A stretch of 6,510 nt of DNA, taken from positions 1 to 6,510 of the forward strand of contig JALSUN010000201.1 of the NCBI GenBank assembly GCA_027061425.1, given 5' to 3'. Below are positions 1 to 5,402 of this stretch, piece by piece. How positions within the stretch are numbered: the first letter of the stretch is position 1; every line of letters begins with the position of its first letter. A program made the position numbers and the translations under genes. The DNA is from Helicobacteraceae bacterium (GTDB taxonomy: Bacteria; Campylobacterota; Campylobacteria; Campylobacterales; Sulfurimonadaceae). The notes under the pieces were generated by a model. It searched no databases. It was given only the letters and a program-made list of their open reading frames with translations, and was not told the DNA's origin.

Positions 1-6
1 ATTGTT

Positions 7-21
7 AGCACTTTTTGTGCT
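7..21. repeat. Small hairpin, 5-bp stem with T5/A5 loop
   Basis: AGCAC (7-11) and GTGCT (17-21) pair around a five-base T loop, and T6-A22 extends the stem by one pair. No T-tract follows on either strand, so it does not look like an intrinsic terminator. It lies at the distal end of the possible minus-strand transcript starting near 150. Confidence 0.4.
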
Positions 22-41
22 AGATTTTACCAGTTTGCTTC

Positions 42-106
42 GGTATCGCCAGCTTCACGTTCTATTATTTCAGAGCGTGTCACACCGGTTTTTTAGGCGT
101 GATACC
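42..106. ncRNA. Candidate structured RNA segment (strand uncertain)
   Basis: GGTATCGCC (42-50) can pair with GGC (96-98) plus GATACC (101-106), leaving GT (99-100) as a bulge. Inside it, CACGTTCT (56-63) pairs with AGAGCGTG (72-79) around an eight-base loop. The inner stem has one G-T pair (T60-G75), allowed in plus-strand RNA but an A-C mismatch in minus-strand RNA. The only nearby promoter-like box reads on the minus strand, so strand evidence conflicts. It could be a leader of a gene beyond the left edge, a small RNA, or chance pairing. I do not recognise an RNA family. Confidence 0.25.
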
Positions 107-123
107 TGTTTTGTTTTCAAACA

Positions 124-139
124 CTAAAGCAGACTTTAG
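124..139. repeat. Small hairpin, 6-bp stem
   Basis: CTAAAG (124-129) and CTTTAG (134-139) pair around the loop CAGA. On the minus strand it would fall just after the predicted transcription start near 150, so it could form near the 5' end of that transcript. No poly-U tract follows on either strand. Confidence 0.35.
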
Positions 140-155
140 GAGAGAAATCGCGCGA

Positions 156-161
156 ATTATA
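156..161 (-). promoter_or_regulatory. Minus-strand -10 box with GC-rich discriminator, reading toward the left edge
   Basis: The minus strand reads TATAAT followed directly by TCGCGCGA. A consensus -10 box followed by a GC-rich discriminator is typical of stable-RNA promoters under stringent control. A weak -35 match (ATGACT, 178-183) lies 16 bp upstream. The predicted start is near position 150, and no coding start follows within the window, so the target lies beyond the left edge or is a non-coding RNA. Confidence 0.45.
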
Positions 162-301
162 CCTAAACAATTCTAAAAGTCATATGATCCATAAAAAATC
201 AAGAGTACTGAGTAGAAATCATCTAACTCAAATTTCATATAGAGTTCCTATAAATACCCACTTTACACAATCTAAACGCATTAATGAACGGTAAGCAGCA
301 A

Positions 302-307
302 ATTATA
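302..307 (-). promoter_or_regulatory. Second minus-strand TATAAT box
   Basis: The minus strand reads GTATAATT, the same octamer as the box at 156-161, placed 146 bp further upstream. It could be a tandem promoter for the same leftward transcript. The segment is A+T-rich, no -35 box is visible, and chance occurrence is quite possible. Confidence 0.22.
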
Positions 308-431
308 CGGCACTTAAAACTACTTTTATATTACTTTTGCTAATCTTATTCAAACTATATATGTTTATGCGCTGTACTTTATATCAATAGTTTGGTCTTA
401 GTGCAGTTTAAACATTACAACTGGAGAAAAA

Positions 432-2090
432 ATGATTAAAAAACCTTTACTAGTATCACTCGCAGCAGCAGCTATCCTTACTGGAAACCTGGACGCAGCT
501 TCTATGTTTGATCGCATGACCCAAATGGAAACAGAGATGAAGTCTCTGCAAGCTGAACTTGAGTCAGTAAAAGCAGCTAAAGCTGAAGCCGCAACTACAG
601 AAGCTGAAGAGGCAGATGCTGACGATGATGAGGACGAAGGTGAAGATGCTGAAGAGGCAGATGATGATGAAGATGAGGATGATGAAGAAGATTTAGAAGA
701 GACTCTAGACTACTTCGACTCTAAGATCAGTGAACTCAACAAAGCAACTACAGGTAACCACCTAAAGTTTGGCGTTGATCTTCGTACTTCTGTTGACAAC
801 CTCCAGTACACTATGGCTGATGGCTCAAAGCAGAAAAATGATGCTGCCTTAAGCAATCGACTCTGGCTTAACATGAACTGGGCAGCTACAGACAACTTAA
901 GCTTTACCGGACAACTTGCATATAACAAGTTTTATGGTGCACGCAGTGGATACGGGCAGACCTATCCAGGTATGGAGACATTTGACTGGATCACTAATGA
1001 AAATCCTTATGATGATGTCGTTCGTGTTCGTTCTGCTTACTTCTTCTATCGTGACAGTGATGCGATGATCCCTTGGACTTTTAGTATTGGTCGTCGTCCA
1101 TCAACCAACGGTCACATCATCAACCTCCGTGATGATGACACTGCAGCATCTCCTATGGGACACAACATTAACGTTGAGTTTGATGGTGCAAGTGCAAAGT
1201 TTACTGTCTGGGAAGAGATGGGAACTTACTTTAAGTTCTGTGCAGGACGAGGCGGAACCAATGCTGCACCTAGATTTTTCTCAGTTAATCCACAAAGTGG
1301 AACTGTCGTTCCTGGTGGTGCACCTTATGCAAGCAATGATACAGATGTCCCAGACATCGACCTTGCTGGTTTGATCTTTGTACCTTACAATGATGGTCAG
1401 TACTTTGTTGGAACACAGTACTACTATGCCAATAATCTTATTGATGCAAACATTGTACCTGTTGATCAAACACAACCACAAAAAGGTGTTCAATTTGCAG
1501 GTATGCAAAATGTTGGTGGTATGCATGCGCTGACTGCTAACTTCATGATCAATGGTATTGGTAATGACTGGAGTAGTTACTTGGATGACACCACTTTCTT
1601 TGCAAGTTGGGCTATGAGTATTACAGATCCTAAAGATAATGGTACAGATGCCAATGGTCGTCCTGTGTCTACAATGCTTGGTTCTACTGAAGCAGTAAAA
1701 GGTTACTCATACTGGGTAGGTCTTCAAGTACCATCACTCTTTACAGATGAAGGTAAATGGGGTGTTGAGTACAACCACGGTAGTAAATACTGGCGTTCGA
1801 TCACTTATGCTGAAGATACACTTGCTGGCTCTAAGATCGCTGCTCGTGGTGATGCATATGAAGCCTACTTAACAGAGCCTATAGTTGGCAACATCCTGAC
1901 TTTTCAATTACGCTACACCTACATCGACTATAAGTTTTCAGGAAGCAATGGTTTCTTTGGTGGTGCCACAGGTACACCATATGAAATTTCCAAGATCCAG
2001 AAAGACAGTAACCCATTTATAGCGGGTAATGCTGCTTATACTGTTGACACAGCACAAGACATCCGTGGTTACATCCGTTACCGTTTCTAA
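432..2090 (+). CDS. DUF3373-like outer-membrane beta-barrel (porin-like) protein
   Basis: This 552-residue protein has a Sec signal peptide (MIKK, then a hydrophobic Leu/Ala-rich stretch, probable cleavage near residues 23-24 after DAA). Residues 25-53 form a heptad-like coiled coil, and residues 58-90 are an almost purely Asp/Glu tract built from two 15-residue repeats. From about residue 110 the sequence has the alternating aromatic pattern of a transmembrane barrel and ends in RYRF; a terminal Phe is the usual BAM recognition signal. The layout of signal, coiled coil, acidic linker and barrel, with segments such as SNRLWLNMNW, GRRPSTNGH and KFCAGRGGTNAAP, matches DUF3373 proteins I know from Sulfurimonas-type bacteria. 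The start is supported by GGAGA 5 nt upstream. It is transcribed alone. The substrate is unknown; the coiled coil may serve trimerisation or cell-wall contact, which is inference. Confidence 0.82.
   Translation: MIKKPLLVSLAAAAILTGNLDAASMFDRMTQMETEMKSLQAELESVKAAKAEAATTEAEEADADDDEDEGEDAEEADDDEDEDDEEDLEETLDYFDSKISELNKATTGNHLKFGVDLRTSVDNLQYTMADGSKQKNDAALSNRLWLNMNWAATDNLSFTGQLAYNKFYGARSGYGQTYPGMETFDWITNENPYDDVVRVRSAYFFYRDSDAMIPWTFSIGRRPSTNGHIINLRDDDTAASPMGHNINVEFDGASAKFTVWEEMGTYFKFCAGRGGTNAAPRFFSVNPQSGTVVPGGAPYASNDTDVPDIDLAGLIFVPYNDGQYFVGTQYYYANNLIDANIVPVDQTQPQKGVQFAGMQNVGGMHALTANFMINGIGNDWSSYLDDTTFFASWAMSITDPKDNGTDANGRPVSTMLGSTEAVKGYSYWVGLQVPSLFTDEGKWGVEYNHGSKYWRSITYAEDTLAGSKIAARGDAYEAYLTEPIVGNILTFQLRYTYIDYKFSGSNGFFGGATGTPYEISKIQKDSNPFIAGNAAYTVDTAQDIRGYIRYRF
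603..692 (+). repeat. Two tandem 45-bp imperfect repeats encoding an acidic 15-residue unit
   Basis: Unit 1 (603-647) and unit 2 (648-692) match at 38 of 45 positions, and their first 16 bases are identical (GCTGAAGAGGCAGATG). They lie in frame in the gene at 432, encoding AEEADADDDEDEGED (residues 58-72) and AEEADDDEDEDDEED (73-87). The pattern indicates an in-frame duplication in the linker between coiled coil and barrel. Confidence 0.8.
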
Positions 2091-2098
2091 AGTCACAT

Positions 2099-2122
2099 GG
2101 GGTTAGCTATAAAGCTAATCCT
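2099..2122 (+). terminator. Hairpin after the DUF3373-like gene, possible terminator
   Basis: GGGGTTAGCT (2099-2108) pairs with AGCTAATCCT (2113-2122) around the loop ATAA, with two G-T pairs. It starts 8 nt after the stop codon. The tail TACTAATTT is only moderately T-rich, so termination strength is uncertain, but its position between convergent genes fits. Confidence 0.5.
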
Positions 2123-2135
2123 TACTAATTTAAAC

Positions 2136-2154
2136 AGAGCATCTGCTCTATTTT
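2136..2154. terminator. Second intergenic hairpin between convergent genes
   Basis: AGAGC (2136-2140) and GCTCT (2145-2149) pair around ATCT. On the plus strand ATTTTC follows; on the minus strand GTTTAAATT follows. It could help stop transcription from either side, the kpsS-like gene ending at 2176. The stem is only 5 bp, so this is a modest candidate. Confidence 0.4.
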
Positions 2155-2175
2155 CAACCTTTAAAAAATCACCTT

Positions 2176-3387
2176 CTAATCCGTAGATTCTACAACATCA
2201 TCAAGAAAAAACTTTCCATAAAAACTGCCATTGATCTGTGTGTTGACTATGAGGTACTGTCTAAATCGTAGATAAAGCTCTTGGTTAACTGGTTCACGAT
2301 CTTTCCAAAAAACATCTAAGTCTTCTGCTCCATAACTCAATCCTTGAAAACCATATATGGCATTACCCATAGCGACTGTCGGTGTGTTGTGATGCAGAGA
2401 TGAGAGACCTACCGTACTGTTTATCGTTATCGTGCCTATAGCATTTTTAAGCAAGGTTGGTAGATGAACATCATGAACTACCAATATGCGTTTCATGTCG
2501 ATCCCAAGTTCTTTAGCCTTTTGACATATAAAATCACTATAGTCCTTTCGCCCTCTGTCTACAGGGTGGTGTTTAAACACCAACATGTTCTCCGTTAAAG
2601 CGTGTTGACTAAAGGAGACCAACACGTCTTCTATAAAGGTCTCTACAGAGCGGTAATAAGAGTGTTGCAGGATCTGAAAATCATTATGTGTTTGCAGGGG
2701 AACAAAAAAATAGTTGTTTGCATAAGTGGTTTTGATTTTATGTAAGAGACCACGCTCTTTATAGGCATAGATAATTTTACGAAAAGCACTTCTCCATCCT
2801 AAGTAAAACTCTAACACAGCATTGAGATCTCTATGGTGTTTATAGTTTGGATAACGCCATGACATAAAATCGGCAAGCAAATAGTAGGTGATGGCGCTCA
2901 CCTGTCGTTTGAGGGTTGAACTCTCGGTAGAACGAGGCTTAGTTAATTCTAATAAGTCTATCTGTTCATAAAACTGCGCCTCTTTTGGGATCAGACTATA
3001 ATCATTAACACCATAACGTTCCATCGTAATATAGTCAGGTCTGATGTACCCCTCTTCAAAAACAAAGACCTCTAGACCAAGGTTCTTAGCGGCATATATA
3101 GCTGTTGCTTGATAATAGCGACAGTCTCCAAACAACATAATCATCTCTATATTATGCTCTTGCAAAAAAGCCATAATAAAATCTGGCCACGCATCTGGTG
3201 TCCCTCTATATGGCACATATGAATGTTTAAGAGCATAAAAGTAGTCTCCAACATTCAGACCAATTCTAAAAGTATTAGCGTCTTTAGCTAAAAACATTTT
3301 TTCTAAGTTTTTGAAAAATTGGCCCATAGGACCTTGCAAAAAAAGTATATTTCTGTTTTTAACACTACCGATTTTATTTAAGTTCAT
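2176..3387 (-). CDS. Capsule polysaccharide Kdo transferase, KpsS-like
   Basis: This 403-residue protein matches the KpsS (LipB) family, within the Capsule_synth group. KpsS acts at the cytoplasmic face of the inner membrane and adds the first beta-Kdo to phosphatidylglycerol; KpsC then extends the poly-Kdo linker that anchors group 2 capsules. Visible motifs in order are LQGPMG (17-22), GDCR (87-90), FEEGYIRPDYITME (110-123), PLQTHNDFQ (230-238), FKHHPVDRG (271-279) and INSTVGLSSLHH (322-333). Length is normal for KpsS and no break is seen. No signal peptide or membrane span is apparent. No kpsC, export or glycan genes lie within the window, so it appears detached from a capsule locus. The ATG start lies 10 nt after a TATAAT box with no ribosome-binding site, suggesting a near-leaderless mRNA. 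The family call is firm; acceptor and capsule type are unknown. Confidence 0.85.
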   Translation of the reverse strand: MNLNKIGSVKNRNILFLQGPMGQFFKNLEKMFLAKDANTFRIGLNVGDYFYALKHSYVPYRGTPDAWPDFIMAFLQEHNIEMIMLFGDCRYYQATAIYAAKNLGLEVFVFEEGYIRPDYITMERYGVNDYSLIPKEAQFYEQIDLLELTKPRSTESSTLKRQVSAITYYLLADFMSWRYPNYKHHRDLNAVLEFYLGWRSAFRKIIYAYKERGLLHKIKTTYANNYFFVPLQTHNDFQILQHSYYRSVETFIEDVLVSFSQHALTENMLVFKHHPVDRGRKDYSDFICQKAKELGIDMKRILVVHDVHLPTLLKNAIGTITINSTVGLSSLHHNTPTVAMGNAIYGFQGLSYGAEDLDVFWKDREPVNQELYLRFRQYLIVNTQINGSFYGKFFLDDVVESTD

Positions 3388-3393
3388 TATGGA

Positions 3394-3399
3394 TAAAAT
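3394..3399 (+). promoter_or_regulatory. Possible -10 box (TAAAAT) for the DUF2279-like gene
   Basis: TAAAAT lies on the plus strand and overlaps the minus-strand TATAAT at 3398-3403 by two bases. A start near 3406 would give a leader of about 27 nt containing the AGGT at 3423-3426. The two divergent genes would then share one overlapping promoter core. Only the weak box supports it. Confidence 0.3.
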
Positions 3400-3403
3400 T
3401 ATA
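3398..3403 (-). promoter_or_regulatory. -10 box (TATAAT) for the kpsS-like gene, adjacent to its start codon
   Basis: The minus strand reads TATAAT, then ten bases (TTTATCCATA), then the ATG at 3387-3385. With the usual 6-8 nt from box to start site, transcription would begin about 3 nt or less before the start codon. No Shine-Dalgarno sequence fits between them. The box is a perfect -10 consensus in a 45-bp divergent intergenic gap. Confidence 0.55.
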
Positions 3404-3422
3404 GCTCATCTACCCAAAAAAT

Positions 3423-3426
3423 AGGT
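3423..3426 (+). promoter_or_regulatory. Ribosome-binding site supporting an ATT start at 3433
   Basis: AGGT lies six bases before ATT at 3433-3435, a normal spacing. No equivalent purine-rich site lies before the TTG at 3451, which is preceded by a pyrimidine-rich run (CTTCTCTTT). This site therefore helps choose the upstream start. Confidence 0.45.
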
Positions 3427-3432
3427 AATAAC

Positions 3433-4290
3433 ATTAAACAACTTCTCTTTTTGCTTTTTTCTGTTTTCACCCCTTTACTTTTTGCAGAGGGATTTGTTGA
3501 GACCATAAATCATGCCTCTAAAAAAAGTAGTGATATCTTACTTTTAACAGACGATCCGTCAACTGGACTTATTGTTGACACAACACTGGTCTCCGCAGGT
3601 ATTGCTGCTTGGGGTTTTACACAGTGGAAGTGGGGTACAGAGCCTTTTCATTTTCACAGTGAAGGATGGTTTGAGGCAGATAGTAAAACGGGTGGGTCTG
3701 ACAAAACAGGCCATTTTTACATGACCTACCTGCTTTCGCGCGTCATGGCTTCTCGTATGCAAGAGAGAGGGTTAGACATCAAAAGTGCTTCTCTTCTTGG
3801 TGCCGCTTCTGGTCTCACGGCCATGACACTACTTGAAATAGGAGATGGTACCAGCCCTTATGGCTTCTCCAAAGAGGACTTCATTGCAGACTCTCTAGGT
3901 GCTGTTCTCGCCTACTTCATCAGAGCCTATCCTAAACTTGACGCGTTTGTCGATGTGCGTTTTGAGTACTGGCCTACAGGACAGAGTGAAGGAAGAACCG
4001 ACTTTACTACAGACTACTCCAGTATGCGCCACCTCATCGCCTTTAAAATGCTAGGATTTGACACGCTAAAACATACACCACTGAGTATCGTTGAATTTCA
4101 GGTTGGTTACTACTCACGAGGGTTTCGCTCCTATGACACCGTAGAAGAGAGTCAACACGTCTATGTTGGTGTGGGTATCTCACTTGCTGATCTGGCACGT
4201 CGTAGTGAAATTCATGTTTTAGAAAATGTGTTCGAGTTTTACCAACCAGGGCACACCTATGTAGAGACCGATCTTTGGAGTCGTCCTTAG
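3433..4290 (+). CDS. DUF2279 (YfiM-like) secreted or envelope protein
   Basis: With ATT at 3433 as start the protein has 285 residues and a complete Sec signal: a Lys at position 2, the hydrophobic core LLFLLFSVFTPLLF, and probable cleavage after FA (18). There is no in-frame ATG or GTG before this; TTG at 3451 would give 279 residues but remove the Lys and shorten the core. The DUF2279 core spans roughly residues 55-165, with WKWG (65-68), SDKTGHFYMTYLLSR (89-103) and EIGDG followed by GFSKEDFIADSLGA (144-157). About 120 further residues follow, with patterns resembling beta strands (EFQVGYYSRGFR, HVYVGVGISLADL). No lipobox Cys is seen, unlike YfiM lipoproteins. It is divergent from the kpsS-like gene by 45 bp. 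The family has no established function; the call is good, the function open. Confidence 0.72.
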   Translation: MKQLLFLLFSVFTPLLFAEGFVETINHASKKSSDILLLTDDPSTGLIVDTTLVSAGIAAWGFTQWKWGTEPFHFHSEGWFEADSKTGGSDKTGHFYMTYLLSRVMASRMQERGLDIKSASLLGAASGLTAMTLLEIGDGTSPYGFSKEDFIADSLGAVLAYFIRAYPKLDAFVDVRFEYWPTGQSEGRTDFTTDYSSMRHLIAFKMLGFDTLKHTPLSIVEFQVGYYSRGFRSYDTVEESQHVYVGVGISLADLARRSEIHVLENVFEFYQPGHTYVETDLWSRP

Positions 4291-4309
4291 GCTCATAAAT
4301 AATATCCGC

Positions 4310-4315
4310 TATAAT
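4310..4315 (+). promoter_or_regulatory. -10 box (TATAAT) for the S1/ppnP cluster, 7 nt before the start codon
   Basis: A perfect TATAAT is followed by ACTGTTT and then the ATG at 4323. At the usual spacing, transcription would start at or within a base or two of the A of ATG, giving a leaderless mRNA. No Shine-Dalgarno sequence lies upstream of this ATG. A weak -35-like TTAGGC (4287-4292) lies 17 bp upstream and overlaps the stop codon of the DUF2279-like gene. Confidence 0.6.
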
Positions 4316-4322
4316 ACTGTTT

Positions 4323-5171
4323 ATGATTAATGAAACTATAGAACTCGGCACGTTAAACACTTTACGTATAGACCGATTTACAGAACCCGGCATCTACCTT
4401 ATGGCCCAAGATGAGAGTGACATCTTACTCCCAGGACAGTATGTTACTGATACCATGGCTGAAGGCCAAGAGATCCAAGTCTTTGTCTACACCGACAGTG
4501 AAGACCGTCTGGTCGCAACAACGGACAGACCAAAAGCGATGGTCGATGAGTTTGGCTTTTTTGAAGTCGTTGATGTTGCTGACTTTGGTGCGTTTGTGGA
4601 CTGGGGTCTGCCTAAGGACCTTTTTGTTCCAAAAAACCGTCAGAAAACCCCGTTTAGAGTGGGTGAAACACGCATCCTAAGAGTGGTTAAGGATGAGCAG
4701 AGTGAACGCCTTCTAGGCGTTGAGAAGATCAAACAGTTTCTCTCTCATGAAGTCGAAGAGGGATACTACAAAAACAGACCCGTCAAACTTCTTGTCATGG
4801 CACGAACACCGCTAGGCTACAAGGTCATCGTAGATGACAAGTATTCAGGCATGCTCTTTACAAATGAGATCTTTGAAGAGATCAATGCAGGTGACCTCAA
4901 AAAAGGTTACGTAAAGATGGTGCGTAAAGATGGCAACATGGACATTATGCTACAGCCTATCGGCAGTGCTGCTAAAACAGACATTGCTACAGAGAAGATC
5001 ATGCAGCTTGTAGAAGAAAATGGCGGTTCACTTCCTTACAACTACAAAAGTGATTCTGACCTTATCAACAGTGTATTTGGACTCAGTAAAAAGAACTACA
5101 AACGCGCACTCACCACACTCAAAGATGCTGAAAAAATCGATGTTACCGAGACCGGTATCTATAAAAAATAG
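4323..5171 (+). CDS. S1-domain RNA-binding protein, CvfB-like
   Basis: This 282-residue protein has the CvfB/YitL layout: an S1-like OB fold (about 8-65, beginning LGTLNTLRIDRFTEPGIYL), a classical S1 domain (about 77-137, with FFEVVDVADFGAFVDWGLPKDLFVP, typical of the RNA-binding face), a divergent third OB domain (about 150-212), and a C-terminal winged helix (about 222-282). Length is usual for the family. CvfB proteins are cytoplasmic RNA-binding regulators; the RNA target here is unknown. It is the first gene of a tight cluster, its stop codon overlapping the ribosome-binding site of the next gene. The ATG lies 7 nt after a TATAAT box with no Shine-Dalgarno sequence. A second ATG at 4330 is out of frame. 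The N terminus aligns with the start of the first OB strand, so a much later start is unlikely. Confidence 0.82.
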   Translation: MINETIELGTLNTLRIDRFTEPGIYLMAQDESDILLPGQYVTDTMAEGQEIQVFVYTDSEDRLVATTDRPKAMVDEFGFFEVVDVADFGAFVDWGLPKDLFVPKNRQKTPFRVGETRILRVVKDEQSERLLGVEKIKQFLSHEVEEGYYKNRPVKLLVMARTPLGYKVIVDDKYSGMLFTNEIFEEINAGDLKKGYVKMVRKDGNMDIMLQPIGSAAKTDIATEKIMQLVEENGGSLPYNYKSDSDLINSVFGLSKKNYKRALTTLKDAEKIDVTETGIYKK

Positions 5172-5179
5172 GAGATAAA

Positions 5180-5389
5180 ATGGCTAAAAAGAAAAAAAGC
5201 GTTGACTACTCTCAAGAGAACATCATCTTCACTATGGATCTCAAACAGGAAAAGCTTATGCGTTATATGCCTGAAGTGCAGGCCGTTGAGTTAAAGTGCA
5301 TGGAACCCGGTTCTAAAGGAACCCATGAAGTCGCATTTGCGCATCTCCCTAAAGAGATCAAACAGTTAGTAAAACCCCTAAAAAAATAG
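5180..5389 (+). CDS. Small conserved-looking protein of unknown function (69 aa)
   Basis: I do not recognise this protein. It has a Lys-rich start (MAKKKK) and end (VKPLKK), a central stretch with alternating hydrophobic and charged residues (IIFTMDLKQEKLMRYMPEVQAVELKC), one Cys (40), and no signal peptide or membrane segment, so a cytoplasmic location is likely. The gene is well supported: GGAG lies 5 nt before the ATG, it starts 8 nt after the S1 gene and ends 13 nt before ppnP, so the three are probably co-transcribed. Basic ends and an RNA-binding neighbour would fit a nucleic-acid or ribosome-associated role, but that is inference from position only. Confidence 0.72.
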   Translation: MAKKKKSVDYSQENIIFTMDLKQEKLMRYMPEVQAVELKCMEPGSKGTHEVAFAHLPKEIKQLVKPLKK

Positions 5390-5402
5390 AAAAAGGAACC
5401 CC

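Larger units (their letters stand above)
1..431. other. Non-coding A+T-rich region with inverted repeats and minus-strand promoter-like boxes
   Basis: I see no convincing protein gene here. Positions 1-140 are less A+T-rich than the rest and contain several inverted repeats (7-21, 42-106, 56-79 and 124-139). Positions 160-431 are very A+T-rich, as expected for promoter DNA. The octamer AATTATAC occurs twice (155-162 and 301-308), and each copy reads GTATAATT on the minus strand. Many weak TATA-like boxes occur upstream of the gene at 432 (for example 327-332 and 380-385), but I cannot assign its promoter with confidence. Short open frames exist on both strands; none has a good start, length and ribosome-binding site together. 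Confidence 0.6.

Noticed and set aside
26..82. Minus-strand frame from GTG at 82, 18 codons (VTRSEIIEREAGDTEANW)
   Set aside because: The peptide looks protein-like, but it is preceded by an in-frame stop, has no Shine-Dalgarno sequence and is too short to call.
1..96. Plus-strand open frame entering from the left edge and ending at TAG 94-96
   Set aside because: Could be the end of a gene, but only 31 codons are visible, the translation is not recognisable, and the same DNA forms inverted repeats.
42..106. tRNA, tmRNA, SRP RNA or 5S rRNA
   Set aside because: No T-loop GTTCGA motif, no tag-peptide frame and no family-specific conserved elements were found on either strand.
137..143. Strong Shine-Dalgarno-like TAGGAGA on the plus strand
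   Set aside because: No ATG, GTG or TTG follows at a usable distance; in-frame translation ends quickly.
173..238. Minus-strand 21-codon open frame (MKFELDDFYSVLLIFYGSYD...) with AGGA 8 nt upstream of the ATG and downstream of the TATAAT at 302-307
   Set aside because: The signals are in a plausible order, but the frame is too short and its DNA too A+T-rich to separate from chance without conservation data.
184..294. Plus-strand 36-codon open frame (MIHKKSRVLSRNHLTQ...)
   Set aside because: No ribosome-binding site, A+T-rich random-looking composition and no recognisable features; probably chance.
1281..1526. Minus-strand 81-codon open frame inside the DUF3373-like gene
   Set aside because: Antisense shadow of a well-supported gene, with no start signals and unusual composition.
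3559..3762. Minus-strand 67-codon open frame inside the DUF2279-like gene
   Set aside because: Shadow of the conserved SDKTGHFYMTYLL coding region; no independent support.
4043..4393. Minus-strand 116-codon open frame across the DUF2279/S1 gene junction
   Set aside because: It overlaps two supported genes and the promoter between them; no ribosome-binding site or domain seen.
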